DNA of 64,000 nt from Pannonibacter carbonis (GCF_003012935.1 NZ_PUDR01000004.1:62001-126000); one strand, 5' to 3'; positions 11,389-20,912 are shown, counted from the first letter of the stretch. Notes: a model not told the origin generated them from the letters alone. Numbers and translations: made by a program.

Positions 11389-12020
11389 CACAGTCCGGGC
11401 CGCGCCAGGGAATTGAGGGCAGCGGCCGTCATCGCGCTGCCGCCCAGCCGGCCGCGCACGATGGCGTAAGGAACGCCATAGGAATTCTCCACCAGCGCAT
11501 CCTTGGATTCGGCCGCGCCGACAAAGCCGACGGGCATGCCCAGGATCGCCGCCGGCTTCGGTGCGCCGTCGCGCAGCAGTTCAAGGAGGTAGAACAGGGC
11601 CGTCGGGGCGTTGCCGATGGCAACGACCGCGCCTGCCAGACGGGGAAGCCACAGACGCAGGGCTGCCGCCGAGCGGGTGTTGCCGATCTCCTCGGCCAGC
11701 GCCGCGGTCTGCGGGTCACGCAGGGTGCAGAGGACCTCGTTGCCGGCGGGCAGGCGGGCGGCGGTCACCCCGCGCGCGACCATCTCGGCGTCGCAGAAGA
11801 TCGGAGCGCCCGCTTCAAGCGCACCGCGCGCGGCTTCGACAAAGCCCGGGCCGAAGACGAAATGCTGCGCCGCCTCGACCAGTCCGGCGGCATGGATCAT
11901 GCGCACGGCGACGTCGGCCTCGGCCTCGCTGAAGCGGCTGAGGTCAGCCTCCGCGCGGATGATGGCGAAGGACTTCACGTAGATCGCCTGACCGTCCTTG
12001 ATGTAGTCGTAGTCTGTCAT
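11388..12020 (-). CDS. cobH: Precorrin-8X methylmutase
   Basis: A 210-residue enzyme moving the methyl group from C11 to C12 to give hydrogenobyrinic acid. Family features: DYIKDGQAIYVKSFAIIRAE at the start with the catalytic-region sequence RMIHAAGLVEAA (contains the active-site His, about residue 43), GAPIFCDAEMVARGV and ILGMPVGFVGAAESK. The ATG at 12020 gives the standard length; the open frame continues upstream into cobG but without CobH-like sequence. It overlaps the cobG end by 4 bases. Confidence 0.95.
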   Translation of the reverse strand: MTDYDYIKDGQAIYVKSFAIIRAEADLSRFSEAEADVAVRMIHAAGLVEAAQHFVFGPGFVEAARGALEAGAPIFCDAEMVARGVTAARLPAGNEVLCTLRDPQTAALAEEIGNTRSAAALRLWLPRLAGAVVAIGNAPTALFYLLELLRDGAPKPAAILGMPVGFVGAAESKDALVENSYGVPYAIVRGRLGGSAMTAAALNSLARPGL

Positions 12021-13354
12021 GTCTCGTCTTTGATGAGGGCGCGGAGCCCGTCCGGCCCCAACTGGGTGATCTGGGTGGCGGCGCTGTCCGAGCCGGCGCG
12101 CAGGCGCAGGCTCAGCCGGCTCAGGGCCGGGCCGAGGTCGGCGGGGGCAAGCACGGCCACCGGCGCGTCGCCGGCCCGGCCAGCAACGACCAGCGCGATG
12201 CCGCCGGCCGTTCCGGTGAGGCCAAGGGGCGCGGCAGCAGGATGGGCGCACCCCTTGCCGCAGCCGGAGAGATGCAGCGTCAGCGATCCGTCGAGCAAGG
12301 CCGGTGCTGTGGTGACGAGCAGGTCGGTGAGCGCGCGCGGGTCGATCAGGCCGGAGCCGCAGCCACGCTGGCCCGGACAGGCGACGATGTGATTGCGCGG
12401 GTCCGCCGGGTCAACGATCAGACCGGCCGCCTGCGCCAGCGCCGCAGCCTCGACTGCCCGTTCCGGGGCAATCCCCAGCACCAGCAGGGCGTGGCCGGGG
12501 GCAAGACGAACCTCGCTCGCGCCGAGCCGTTCCAGCCCGTCGAGCCAGGTGATCAGCGCATCGGCAGCGATCCGGCCAAAGGGCAGGCGCACGCCCTGCA
12601 CGGCGAGGCCGCCCGCGGTGAGGAAACCGACCGGTGCCGGCGACGGGATCGCCTGCGGCGGCGGCAAGGTGTCTGACCGGGCGAGGGCAGCCGGATCAAG
12701 GTCCCGGCCCCGGGCGGCGGGGCCACGCGCCGTAAGGGCCGAAAGCAGCTGGAGAACCGCCGCGACGGCCTCACTTTGCGGGACTTCAGCGAGGGCATGC
12801 GCGGACAATGCGTCGCCCGCCAGTCCGATGCGCCAGAGCACCGCGCCGTCGCGGCGGACCGCATCGAGGCGGATGTCGGCGACCTGGCCCGAGAGGTTGA
12901 GCAGGCCGCGGCCGTCGACCACGACGGCAAGCTTGGGCGCAAGCCGCAGGGCATCGCCCTCAGCCATGACGGCGGAGCGAAGGGCATCCGCCAGCGGCCG
13001 GCCATCAGCGATTTCGCTTGGGTCGAGGCCCGCGAGCGGCGGGGTTTCGATGGCAAGGCCGGTGTGGCTGTGGAGCCCGGCGTCGGCGAGATCCTGCGCC
13101 AGTCGCGCAGCGCTGTCGCGGGTCAGGCCCCGGAACTGGAGGTTGCCCCGCGCGGTGACATCAAGCAGGCCGTTGCCATGCATCTGGCTCAGGGTCGCCA
13201 GCCGCAGCCAGGCTTTAGGGGCGTAGCCCGGCGCGACGGGGCGCAGCCGCGCCAGCAGGCCGTCGCCGGTTTCCATCGGCGTTGCAAGTGTCGGACAGCC
13301 CCCCCGGCGTTCGGGCGGGCGCGCTGTTGTGGCAAGGGTTTGAGCCACGCTCAT
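12017..13354 (-). CDS. cobG: Precorrin-3B synthase (oxygen-dependent, Fe-S)
   Basis: A 445-residue sulfite/nitrite reductase-like protein that hydroxylates C20 of precorrin-3A with O2. Seen are two ferredoxin-like half-domains (KAWLRLATLSQMHGNGLLDVTARGNLQ split over 47-75, and a second copy near the middle) and the 4Fe-4S ligands in CPGQRGCGSGLID and SGCGKGCAHP. CobG defines the aerobic branch of cobalamin synthesis; its presence implies a strain that makes B12 under oxygen. It overlaps cobF and cobH by 4 bases each. Confidence 0.94.
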   Translation of the reverse strand: MSVAQTLATTARPPERRGGCPTLATPMETGDGLLARLRPVAPGYAPKAWLRLATLSQMHGNGLLDVTARGNLQFRGLTRDSAARLAQDLADAGLHSHTGLAIETPPLAGLDPSEIADGRPLADALRSAVMAEGDALRLAPKLAVVVDGRGLLNLSGQVADIRLDAVRRDGAVLWRIGLAGDALSAHALAEVPQSEAVAAVLQLLSALTARGPAARGRDLDPAALARSDTLPPPQAIPSPAPVGFLTAGGLAVQGVRLPFGRIAADALITWLDGLERLGASEVRLAPGHALLVLGIAPERAVEAAALAQAAGLIVDPADPRNHIVACPGQRGCGSGLIDPRALTDLLVTTAPALLDGSLTLHLSGCGKGCAHPAAAPLGLTGTAGGIALVVAGRAGDAPVAVLAPADLGPALSRLSLRLRAGSDSAATQITQLGPDGLRALIKDET

Positions 13355-14139
13355 GCCGCCTCCCCGTCCGAATCCGCTTCGGTCGCGCTGGCACGGATCA
13401 GGTAGATGTCCATGATCCAGCCGTGCTCGGCCCGGGCCGCGGCCCGCGTGGCGGTGACCTCGTCGGCAATGTCGCCGAGACGCCCTTGACGCAGGATCTG
13501 CATAGGTGTGCCGAGGTAAGCGCCCCAGGTGAGGGTCGCATCCCGGTCGGCGACAGAGTTGAAGGCCTGAACACCGTCGAGCATGACGGCCACGTCCGAC
13601 GCGCCCTCCGGCCAGCCAGCGGCAAGCCGGCGTCCGGTGGTGATCGTCACCGGCGCGCCAATGCGGTTGAGCGGCATGCGGTGTTCGGCGCAGAGCACCT
13701 GCAGGCTGGTGATGCCGGGAATGACGTCGTGGTCGAAGGACACCCGTGCCCGCGCCGTAAGCCTGTCGATCAGCCGCAGGGTGCTGTCGTAGAGCATCGG
13801 ATCGCCCCAGACGAGCAGGCCCACGGTCTCGCCCTCGGCGACCTCGGACAGGAGCAGGTCTTCGTAAATGGCGGCAATCGCGTCGTGCCAGTCGTCGACA
13901 GCAGTACCATAATCGCCATCGGCTCGGCGCTTCGGCACGGCGTAGTGGACGAGCCGCGGCATCGGGCCGGTGATGAAGCGGGTGCAGATTTCGTGGCGCA
14001 GTTCGGCGAGGAAGGCCTTTTCCTCGCCCTTGGTGGGCACGAACAGGACGTCACAGGAATTGAGCGCGTCAATTGCCTGAATGGTCATGTGGTCGGGATT
14101 GCCGGAGCCGATCCCGATGACGCGAATTCGCCTGCTCAC
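13351..14139 (-). CDS. cobF: Precorrin-6A synthase (deacetylating), C1-methyltransferase
   Basis: A 262-residue methylase that methylates C1 of precorrin-5 and expels acetate. Seen: RVIGIGSGNPDHMTIQAID at the N-terminus, LLVWGDPMLYDSTLRLID and DVIPGITSLQVLCAEH. I chose the GTG at 14139 because GGGAGAAGG stands correctly before it and the length then matches known CobF; an ATG at 14160 would add seven residues. This is the first gene of cobFGHIJ. No cobalamin riboswitch is visible in the 200 bases upstream. Confidence 0.93.
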   Translation of the reverse strand: MSRRIRVIGIGSGNPDHMTIQAIDALNSCDVLFVPTKGEEKAFLAELRHEICTRFITGPMPRLVHYAVPKRRADGDYGTAVDDWHDAIAAIYEDLLLSEVAEGETVGLLVWGDPMLYDSTLRLIDRLTARARVSFDHDVIPGITSLQVLCAEHRMPLNRIGAPVTITTGRRLAAGWPEGASDVAVMLDGVQAFNSVADRDATLTWGAYLGTPMQILRQGRLGDIADEVTATRAAARAEHGWIMDIYLIRASATEADSDGEAA

Positions 14140-14286
14140 TGCCTTCTCCCGTGCGCCCATTGCGCTGCCGGCCTGCGTCCCGGTTTGGGTCCCGCACGTT
14201 TTGTGTTTAGAGGCAGTTCCTGCAGATTGCCAGTGCGATGACCGACGGCAAATGGTCGAATCCCGAAGCCGGCGCATTACTAGGCT

Positions 14287-14302
14287 GGCGCGGATCCGCG
14301 CC
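14287..14302. repeat. 16-bp perfect palindrome between ftcR/rem and cobF
   Basis: GGCGCGGATCCGCGCC is fully self-complementary and lies in the 193-base gap between the end of the regulator gene (14333) and the start of cobF (14139). It could be an operator or the stem of a terminator for the upstream regulator, but no T run follows on either strand. The remainder of this gap shows no recognisable element. Confidence 0.35.
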
Positions 14303-14332
14303 GGAACCCAAGCAGTTTGTGGAAACGGGCTG

Positions 14333-15073
14333 TCAGACCCTCTCGAGCACCCGGCGCGCCTCGGCCACTCGCACCGGCTGGACACCCGGAGCTTCCAGCG
14401 GCTGGGCTTTCAGCATGTAGCCGATGTAGCGCTTGGATTCGATCGGATCATACCCGAGCCGATCCTTGAGCTTCTTGCGCAGCTTGGACACATGGCTCTC
14501 AACGACGCATTCATCGACTTCCTCGTTCATCAAACCATAGACGGCATTGTAGATCTGCGTCTTGGTGACGCGGCGGCCATGGTTGCGGGCGAGATACTCA
14601 AGAATACGGCGTTCGCGGCGGGGCAACTCGAAGACTTCACCGGCAATGACGGGATCGCGGCCATCAAGGAACACGCGGATCCGGCCAATCTCAAGGTTGT
14701 CAGCCTCCGCCATGGTCCGGCGCCGAATGGCACCGACGCGGGCGAGGATTTCGCGGACATGCACGGGCTTGCGCAACACGTCGTCAACGCCGCAGGCGAA
14801 CAGTTCAAGTGTCTGATCGAGGCTCGGGCGTTCATCGAGCGCCAGGATCGGTGCCTGATCGCAATAGCTCCGGATCATGCGGGGAAAATCAGGGCGCTCA
14901 TCACATTCGCCAAGGAGAAAGGCTTCAATGGAGGCGAGATCATCTTCAGACGCCGTCTTGACCCAGTCCGGCAACTCCTGCGGCGACAGCGCCAGGCAGG
15001 CAAAGCCCTCACGCTCAAAACCGGATGCGTATCCGGTCGTCACGATCTCCCGATCATCAACAATTACAAACAT
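14333..15073 (-). CDS. ftcR: FtcR/Rem-type flagellar transcriptional regulator (OmpR-class response regulator)
   Basis: A 246-residue two-domain regulator. Residues 1 to about 115 are an atypical receiver (start MFVIVDDREIVTTGY; conserved K in DDVLRKPVHVREIL). Residues about 130-225 form a winged helix with FELPRRERRILEYLARNHGRR and VVESHVSKLRKKLKDRLGYDPI, very close to FtcR of Brucella and Rem of Sinorhizobium, which activate mid-class flagellar genes. Start ATG at 15073 follows GGGGAC; an upstream in-frame codon at 15109 is less likely. The gene stands at the edge of the flagellar region, separate from any histidine kinase, as in the family. The symbol rem would serve equally. Confidence 0.9.
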   Translation of the reverse strand: MFVIVDDREIVTTGYASGFEREGFACLALSPQELPDWVKTASEDDLASIEAFLLGECDERPDFPRMIRSYCDQAPILALDERPSLDQTLELFACGVDDVLRKPVHVREILARVGAIRRRTMAEADNLEIGRIRVFLDGRDPVIAGEVFELPRRERRILEYLARNHGRRVTKTQIYNAVYGLMNEEVDECVVESHVSKLRKKLKDRLGYDPIESKRYIGYMLKAQPLEAPGVQPVRVAEARRVLERV

Positions 15074-15391
15074 GGTGTTGTCCCCAGCACAGCCTTGTTG
15101 ATGAATCACTATTGGTTCATCGGCCTCGGGTCAAACACCACATGACCACAACAATCATGGACATGATAACAAGAATTATACACGGTTATAAAATCAGATT
15201 GAATACGATTTAACTTGTGAAATATAAAAATCTATTAAAAATAAAATCAAGATAACTACTGAAAAATCAAAAAATAACATGCGAAAAGACCGCTCTTTGC
15301 ATGAACTTATAATGACAATTCTTTTGATTGGCAAGGGCATCCCGTTTGCGAGCCTCGATGCTCGCAGACCAGATCGCAGAGGTTGCCGCCA
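15074..15391. other. AT-rich intergenic region between ftcR and fliI
   Basis: This 318-base gap is far richer in A and T than its surroundings, especially 15140-15320. It should hold the ftcR promoter (reading leftwards). An inverted repeat GATGAA (15100-15105) / TTCATC (15116-15121) lies 27 bases before the ftcR ATG and may be an operator. A 7-bp hairpin TGCGAGC/GCTCGCA (15347-15366) lies after the fliI stop, without a T run. No gene is supported here. Confidence 0.5.
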
Positions 15392-16717
15392 TTATCCCTG
15401 GGACAATGCTCTGGCGAGGTCGGAGAAGGGATCACTTGCCTGGCGGGAGCGTGCGTCCTGGCGCAGGAACTCGTAGATCTTCGGCACCAGCTGGCAGGCT
15501 TTGTCCAAGGCCGCGTCACTGCCCGGCTGGTATCCGCCCATCAGGCGCAGATCGCGGGTGTCTTCATAGCGGGAAATCATGGCCTTGAGCCGCATGATCA
15601 GTTCCCGTTCCTCCGCCGTCCAGGCGTGCTGGGACAAGCGCGAGATAGAGCCAAGGACATTCACGGCCGGATAGCGCCCGGCGTCGGCAATCGAGCGATC
15701 CAGCACGATGTGACCATCCAGCACGCCGCGCAAGGTATCGGCGACGGGATCGTTGTGATCGTCGCCATCGACCAGCACCGAGAAGATGCCGGTGATCGCT
15801 CCCTCACCCTCCGGCCCCGGACCTGCGCGTTCAAGAAGATGGGTCAGATCCGAGAACACCGACGGGGTATAGCCCCGGGCAACTGGCGGTTCGCCGGCAG
15901 CCATCGAGACATCGCGGGCGGCGTGGGCGAAGCGGGTGGCGGAATCAATGATGAGCAGGACAGAGTCCCCGCGGCCGCGGAAATACTCGGCGACACTCAT
16001 GGCGGTACGTGGCGCAAGGCGGCGCATCATGGCGCTTTCATCGCCCGTTGCCACGACAATGACTGACCTTTCCAGTGCCTTTCCGAGAACATCCTCGACA
16101 AATTCACGCACTTCTCGACCCCGTTCGCCGACGAGCCCGACAACGACCGTGTCGAAGTCGTCGGATCCGGCCAGCATCGCCAGCAACGTCGACTTGCCGA
16201 CCCCGGATCCGGCGAAGACGCCGACACGCTGGCCGACACAGAGCGGGGTGAACAGGTCGATGACCTTGACGCCAGTGCGGACCGGCTTGCGGACACGGCC
16301 GCGCTCCAGCATCTGCGGCGGCTCCCGGTCCAGCGGCATGGCTTCCGGACCCGGATGAAGCGGTCCGAGATTGTCCGCCGGCTGGCCCAGCGCATCGACG
16401 ACACGGCCCTTCCAGCTGACATGCGGATGCACGGTCAATGCACCCTTGCGGTAGGCCCGGGCACCGATGCCGATGTCGGCATGCGGCTCGAAGGGCTTGA
16501 CCATGACGTCCTGCTCGTCGAGCCGGATGATCTCGCCGCGCCGCTCGCCGCCTTTTCCGGAGAGGGTCACGAGGTCGCCGAGGCAGACCATCTTCGACAG
16601 GCCGCTGACCCGGATGGCGCTCGGCGTGACCTGGGTGACCCGGCCGCCGACCCGGACAGGATCCACTTCCTTGGTGGCGGCGGCAATGGCGTGGGCGAGC
16701 CGGTCGAGTGCATTCAT
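15392..16717 (-). CDS. fliI: Flagellum-specific type III export ATPase
   Basis: A 441-residue F1-beta-like ATPase that energises unfolding and export of flagellar subunits at the base of the export gate. Walker A is GSGVGKST (about residue 170), followed by VVGLVGERGREVREF and the Walker B stretch VLLIIDSATRFAHAAR; the PPVARGYTPSVFSDLTHLLERAG sequence in two parts is characteristic of FliI/YscN. It is the last gene of DUF1217-flgF-fliI, 45 bases after flgF. Confidence 0.96.
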   Translation of the reverse strand: MNALDRLAHAIAAATKEVDPVRVGGRVTQVTPSAIRVSGLSKMVCLGDLVTLSGKGGERRGEIIRLDEQDVMVKPFEPHADIGIGARAYRKGALTVHPHVSWKGRVVDALGQPADNLGPLHPGPEAMPLDREPPQMLERGRVRKPVRTGVKVIDLFTPLCVGQRVGVFAGSGVGKSTLLAMLAGSDDFDTVVVGLVGERGREVREFVEDVLGKALERSVIVVATGDESAMMRRLAPRTAMSVAEYFRGRGDSVLLIIDSATRFAHAARDVSMAAGEPPVARGYTPSVFSDLTHLLERAGPGPEGEGAITGIFSVLVDGDDHNDPVADTLRGVLDGHIVLDRSIADAGRYPAVNVLGSISRLSQHAWTAEERELIMRLKAMISRYEDTRDLRLMGGYQPGSDAALDKACQLVPKIYEFLRQDARSRQASDPFSDLARALSQG

Positions 16718-16762
16718 TGCGCGTCGGATCCTGATGCAAGCAAGAGTAAAGCGAAGACTGAT

Positions 16763-17488
16763 TTAGGCCGTCTCGCCGAGATCCCGAACGGCCAAACCTT
16801 GCGAGTCGTTGCTGGTCTCGATCATCTTCGAGGCCGCATCAAACGCGCGGGTCAGCATGATCAGCTTGGTCATCTCGCGGATCGGATTGATGTTCGCTGT
16901 CTCTGTGTAGCCTTGCACAACACCGTCCTGGATGAACTCCTGGATCGGCTCGGCGGGCCTGTCGGGCATGACGGCGGAGTTCTCGTAGCGGCGCAGCTTG
17001 GCATCATCCGGAATGCGGAACAGGCCGATGGCGCCGACCTGCTCCTCGCCCTGGGTGATGGAGCCGTCACGGCCAATATTCGGCATGCCATTGTCCGGAT
17101 TGAGCTGGATGGCCAAGCCGCCGGCGTCGAGAACATCATAGCCATTGAGGGTCCGCAGCACACCGTCGGCGTCGATCTGCATCCGGCCATCGCGCGTGTA
17201 GGCGACGTCCTGGCCGACGCGGATGGCCAGCCAACCCTCGCCCTCGACTGCGACATCAAGAGCATTGTCGGTGCGGGTGAGGCCGCCGGTCTGGCGGGAA
17301 ATGAAGGTTTCACCGGTGCTGGCAAAGCTGACCGGATCCTGCGCCGCCTTGGACAGCATCTCGGAAAACTTCACCTCATCGGCGCGATAGCCGACGGTGT
17401 TCATGTTGGCGAGATTGCGGGCAACCGTGTCGAGGCGGTTGGACAGGGCGACCTGTGCGGAAAGGGCAACGTAAAGAGCTGACTGCAT
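16763..17488 (-). CDS. flgF: Flagellar basal-body rod protein FlgF
   Basis: A 241-residue proximal rod protein. It has the rod/hook N-terminal motif ALSNRLDTVARNLANMNTVGYRADE and the C-terminal motif INPIREMTKLIMLTRAFDAA. A middle flgE/F/G segment contains GGLTRTDNALDVAVEGEGWLA. The ATG at 17488 begins with the conserved MQSALYVALSAQ; the open frame upstream overlaps the DUF1217 gene and is not FlgF-like. It is exported without a cleaved signal peptide and lies in the same transcript as fliI. Confidence 0.95.
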   Translation of the reverse strand: MQSALYVALSAQVALSNRLDTVARNLANMNTVGYRADEVKFSEMLSKAAQDPVSFASTGETFISRQTGGLTRTDNALDVAVEGEGWLAIRVGQDVAYTRDGRMQIDADGVLRTLNGYDVLDAGGLAIQLNPDNGMPNIGRDGSITQGEEQVGAIGLFRIPDDAKLRRYENSAVMPDRPAEPIQEFIQDGVVQGYTETANINPIREMTKLIMLTRAFDAASKMIETSNDSQGLAVRDLGETA

Positions 17489-17493
17489 GATAT

Positions 17494-18282
17494 TCAGAAC
17501 CCGCCGAGCTTGAAGGACTGGATACGCGCCAGGAGATCCTGGCCAATGCCACCGGGCGTGCCGCCGGTGTTCAGGATGACCGCCGGGGACACGGCGGCCT
17601 GCGGACCGCCGTTCTGCAGGTCCCACATGGTGGCAAACCGCTTGAGAAACATGTCGAGCTTGGCCGGATCCTTGAAATCCTCAAACTTGACCCGGTTGGT
17701 GATCAAGGCAGCCTGCTTGTCGATATTGGCGGCAGCGAATTCCTTCGGCAGGCCAAGGGTGGTCAGCACGACCTGCTGCAAGGCACGATCTGCCAGCACC
17801 TCATACGAATTCTTCAGGGTTGCAGCCTTGCGCGAGAAATACAGCGCGAGCCGCACCGCCTCATTGCTCTCGCCGCTCTTCACCTCCAGCGTCTGGCGGA
17901 CATAGGCGTCGACAATGGGCTTCTGGGTCCGACTGAAGGTTGTGGTGGTTGGGCCATAGCGGCTGAAATTGAAGGTTTTGACGAACTCGGCATAGCGCTT
18001 GTCGGCCAAACGGTTGGCAAAACTGTCCCGCTTGTCCACCCCGTCGTTCAGGGCTTTCTTCATGAAGGCCTTGGCATAGGTCATATCTTCCAGACCCATC
18101 GCCTTCATGGCAAAGGCATAGACCCGATCATTGTCGAGGAACTCCTCGACGCTTTTGATGGTGCCGATTGTCTTGAGGTAATAGGCGCTCTCGCGCGCCA
18201 CCTGAGGGTCCTGGGATGTGACCTTGAGCGACCGGTTCAGGTTGCCCGTCACCATCTGGTACTGCAGCAATGTGCTTATCAT
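17494..18282 (-). CDS. DUF1217 family protein of the rhizobial flagellar region
   Basis: A 262-residue, mostly helical protein, no signal peptide or membrane segment. The start ISTLLQYQMVTGNLNRSL and the repeated blocks of the type AYYLKTIGTIKSVEEFLDNDRVYAFAMKAMGL and ANRLADKRYAEFVKTFNF are the pattern I associate with DUF1217, found between motA and flgF in rhizobial clusters. The same position is kept here: it faces motA and precedes flgF by 5 bases. Function unknown; a role in export or rod assembly is only a guess from place. Confidence 0.75.
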   Translation of the reverse strand: MISTLLQYQMVTGNLNRSLKVTSQDPQVARESAYYLKTIGTIKSVEEFLDNDRVYAFAMKAMGLEDMTYAKAFMKKALNDGVDKRDSFANRLADKRYAEFVKTFNFSRYGPTTTTFSRTQKPIVDAYVRQTLEVKSGESNEAVRLALYFSRKAATLKNSYEVLADRALQQVVLTTLGLPKEFAAANIDKQAALITNRVKFEDFKDPAKLDMFLKRFATMWDLQNGGPQAAVSPAVILNTGGTPGGIGQDLLARIQSFKLGGF

Positions 18283-18560
18283 CAGCTGTGGTCCGCATGT
18301 GAGGGCACGGCGTCGGCCCGTTGTCATGCGGCGAATGTGCGCGGCGAGGCTTGCGCCGGGCTGGACCTTGCGGCCCGCCAGTTCTCTCTGCTCGCACGCC
18401 GGGCTTCTCTTTCCACGCCTGAACTTCAAGCGCCCTGCCTTCCGGCTTGCGGCAAACAAGGCCCGGCAAAGCCAGCAAAATACCCGACAGCTTCGGGCAA
18501 GCCTCGCCTCCTAGCCTCCAGACATCGACATGAAACATGCAACCGGCAAGGAGCTGCCAG

Positions 18561-19457
18561 GTGACAATCATTCTGGGTCTGATCATCGCCGCCGTTTCGC
18601 TGATCGGCGGGTTCTCCGCCCTCGGCGGCAAGGTGACCGTTCTCTGGCAACCCTGGGAACTGGTGATCATCATCGGTATCGCCATCGGCACGTTCTTCGT
18701 CGCCAATCCGATGAAGTCGATCGTCGACACGCTGCGGGCCACCCGCGAGGCGCTGTTCAATTCCATCCCGAAGAAGCGCGACTACCTCGACGTGCTGGCG
18801 CTGCTCTATGCGCTGATGCGCGAGCTGCGCTCCAAGGGCCGCAACGAGGTCGAGCCGCATATCGAGAATCCGCAGGAGTCCGAGATCTTCCGCGCTTTCC
18901 CGACGGTCTATCGCAACCGCGGCCTGTCGACCTTCGTCTGCGACTATTTCCGCCTCATCATCGTCGGCAACGCAAGGGCGCATGAGATCGAGGCGCTGAT
19001 GGACGAGGAACTGCAGACCATCCACCGCGACCAGATGAAGCCCTACTACGCGCTCTCTGCCCTGGCCGAAGCGTTGCCGGCCATCGGCATCGTTGCTGCA
19101 GTCTTGGGCGTGATCAAGGCGATGGGGGCCATCGACCAGTCACCGCAGATCCTTGGTTCGCTGATTGGCGCCGCCCTCGTTGGCACCTTCGTCGGCATCT
19201 TCCTGTCCTACGCCCTGGTTGCTCCGATCGCACACAAGGTGAAGGGCGTGCGTGAAGCGCGGCTGCGCCCCTACATCATCGTCAAGCAGTCGCTTCTGGC
19301 GTTCATGAACGGCGCCCCGCCGCAGGTCGCCCTCGAGCATGGACGCAAGACCATCTCCGCCTATGACCGCCCGACCATTGATGAAGTTGAAAACGAGACC
19401 ATGAACTCCGGCGGACACAGCTCCGAAGGCGTGCAGGATCTGAAGGGAGCAGCCTGA
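18561..19457 (+). CDS. motA: Flagellar stator protein MotA
   Basis: A 298-residue inner-membrane protein with four predicted helices (about 2-22, 32-52, 170-190, 200-225) and a large cytoplasmic loop. With MotB it conducts protons and turns the rotor. Seen: [24 protein letters not shown], then [23 protein letters not shown] containing the conserved Pro pair positions, then [19 protein letters not shown]. Start is GTG at 18561, with AAGGAG seven bases before it. First gene of a plus-strand operon continuing to flhB. Confidence 0.94.
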   Translation: MTIILGLIIAAVSLIGGFSALGGKVTVLWQPWELVIIIGIAIGTFFVANPMKSIVDTLRATREALFNSIPKKRDYLDVLALLYALMRELRSKGRNEVEPHIENPQESEIFRAFPTVYRNRGLSTFVCDYFRLIIVGNARAHEIEALMDEELQTIHRDQMKPYYALSALAEALPAIGIVAAVLGVIKAMGAIDQSPQILGSLIGAALVGTFVGIFLSYALVAPIAHKVKGVREARLRPYIIVKQSLLAFMNGAPPQVALEHGRKTISAYDRPTIDEVENETMNSGGHSSEGVQDLKGAA

Positions 19458-19459
19458 TC

Positions 19460-20404
19460 ATGCTCGAAGCTGCCCAGTCCTACCAAAGCGAACGCGCCCA
19501 GATCACCGACCGGCTGCTGGATGCCGCAGGCATCTCGGTCGACCGCCTGCCGATGCTGCCGGTACTGTTCGACCGCATGGCCCGCGTCTTTGCCGATGCC
19601 ATGCGCCAGAAGTCGGCCTCGCCGTCCTATATCTCGGTGTCGAACATCGACAATGAACGCATCGGCGATGTGCTCGACGTCTATGAGTCCAATGCGCTTG
19701 TCGCGGTGCTCTACTCGCCGGAACTCGACACCCGCATGCTGATCGGCTTCGACCGGGATTTCATCTTCACGATGATCGATGTCCTGTTCGGCGCAGACGG
19801 GACCGAGCCACCGATCGATGAGGAACGGCCGTTCTCGTCCATCGAGACCCGGATTGCCCGCACCGTGTTCGAGGTGGCGGCCAAGGCCCTGGCCGAGTCC
19901 TTCAGCCCGATTGCGGAAACAACGCTCAAGATCGAGCGGGTCGAGAGCCGCATGGACTTTGCCATCATCGGCCGGCGCAACAACCCGGCCGTGATCGCCC
20001 GCCTGCTGCTGCAGGCGATTGGTCGCGGCGGCGAAATCTTCGTCGTCATGCCGCATTCCACGCTGAACCCGCTGCGGCAGAAGCTGTCTCAGGTCCTGTC
20101 GGGCGAAATGTCCACCCGCGACAAGCAGTGGACGCAGCACTTCCAGAGCGAGATCCAGCGCACGGAGGTCCGTCTTCAGGCCGTTCTGGAAGAGCGCGAG
20201 ATGAGCCTCGGCGACATTGCCAATCTGCAGGTCGGGCAGGTCATCGAGTTGCAGGCTACGCCGCGCAGCCCGGTGAAGCTGGAATGCAACCAGCAGCCGA
20301 TCTTCAACTGCCGCCTTGGACAACTGGACGGCTCCTACACCCTTCAGGTCGAAGACCTGATCCATCTGGAAAGGGACATCGTCGATGATCTCCTATCTCG
20401 TTGA
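19460..20404 (+). CDS. fliM: Flagellar motor switch protein FliM
   Basis: A 314-residue C-ring protein. The central CheC-like domain (about 40-220, with DVYESNALVAVLYSPELD and FDRDFIFTMIDVLFGAD) and the C-terminal SpoA domain (about 235-310, MSLGDIANLQVGQVIEL) are in the right order. The N-terminal CheY-binding motif (LSQxEIDALL) of enterics is not evident, as in other rhizobial FliM. It starts 2 bases after motA and its end overlaps the next gene by 20 bases. Confidence 0.9.
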   Translation: MLEAAQSYQSERAQITDRLLDAAGISVDRLPMLPVLFDRMARVFADAMRQKSASPSYISVSNIDNERIGDVLDVYESNALVAVLYSPELDTRMLIGFDRDFIFTMIDVLFGADGTEPPIDEERPFSSIETRIARTVFEVAAKALAESFSPIAETTLKIERVESRMDFAIIGRRNNPAVIARLLLQAIGRGGEIFVVMPHSTLNPLRQKLSQVLSGEMSTRDKQWTQHFQSEIQRTEVRLQAVLEEREMSLGDIANLQVGQVIELQATPRSPVKLECNQQPIFNCRLGQLDGSYTLQVEDLIHLERDIVDDLLSR

Positions 20405-20912
20405 TGCAGTGCTGCTGGTCGCGCTGGCGATCACCAGCATCAAGATGGTGACCATGTACCGCGAGCTGCGGCGGCTTGGCTCCTATCATGCGGATTACCA
20501 GCGCGTGTTCGACCAGACCTCCCTCGCCCTCGACGGCATCGAGGTTTCGATCCAGGAAATCAACGTGCGCGGTGCCCAGGTGCTCAATGCCCTCGGCTCG
20601 CGGATGGATGACGCCCGCGACCTGATCGCCGAAATCGACGGCCTGATCCGCGAGGCCAAGCGCCAGCAATCGGTGCTGAAGGCAGAGCTGAAGCAGTTGT
20701 CCGCCGAACTGGCTGTTCGCCCGTCGGCAAGCCAGTTCACCCCCTCCGACACGGATCCGGCCGGGACCACAGGCAAGGAAGCCGCCCGCCGCACCGATCC
20801 GCTGCTCGCCAGTGCGCCGCCCCCGACCGAGATGCGGGTCCACCGCATCGACGACCTGCAGACCGGCCCGTTCCGTTCCGTTTCCATGCACCGCAAGGAT
20901 GACCTGACATGA
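20385..20912 (+). CDS. DUF6468-like membrane-anchored flagellar-operon protein
   Basis: A 175-residue protein with one N-terminal membrane helix (about 3-20, ISYLVDAVLLVALAITSI), then a long coiled-coil-like helical part to about residue 115, then a Pro/Thr/Ser-rich tail. Alphaproteobacteria commonly carry such a protein between fliM and fliN, which I recall as DUF6468. It overlaps fliM by 20 bases and fliN by 4, so it is clearly co-translated with switch components. Function unknown; anchoring or spacing at the C ring is a guess. Confidence 0.75.
   Translation: MISYLVDAVLLVALAITSIKMVTMYRELRRLGSYHADYQRVFDQTSLALDGIEVSIQEINVRGAQVLNALGSRMDDARDLIAEIDGLIREAKRQQSVLKAELKQLSAELAVRPSASQFTPSDTDPAGTTGKEAARRTDPLLASAPPPTEMRVHRIDDLQTGPFRSVSMHRKDDLT

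Noticed and set aside
13351-14340. A possible second cobalamin riboswitch before cobF, and one before cobA (57193-57306)
   Set aside because: I looked on both strands for the B12 box and for GCCACTG-type elements and found neither.
15279-15476. A 65-codon plus-strand frame between ftcR and fliI
   Set aside because: Half of it is antisense to fliI and the rest is AT-rich non-coding; no ribosome site.
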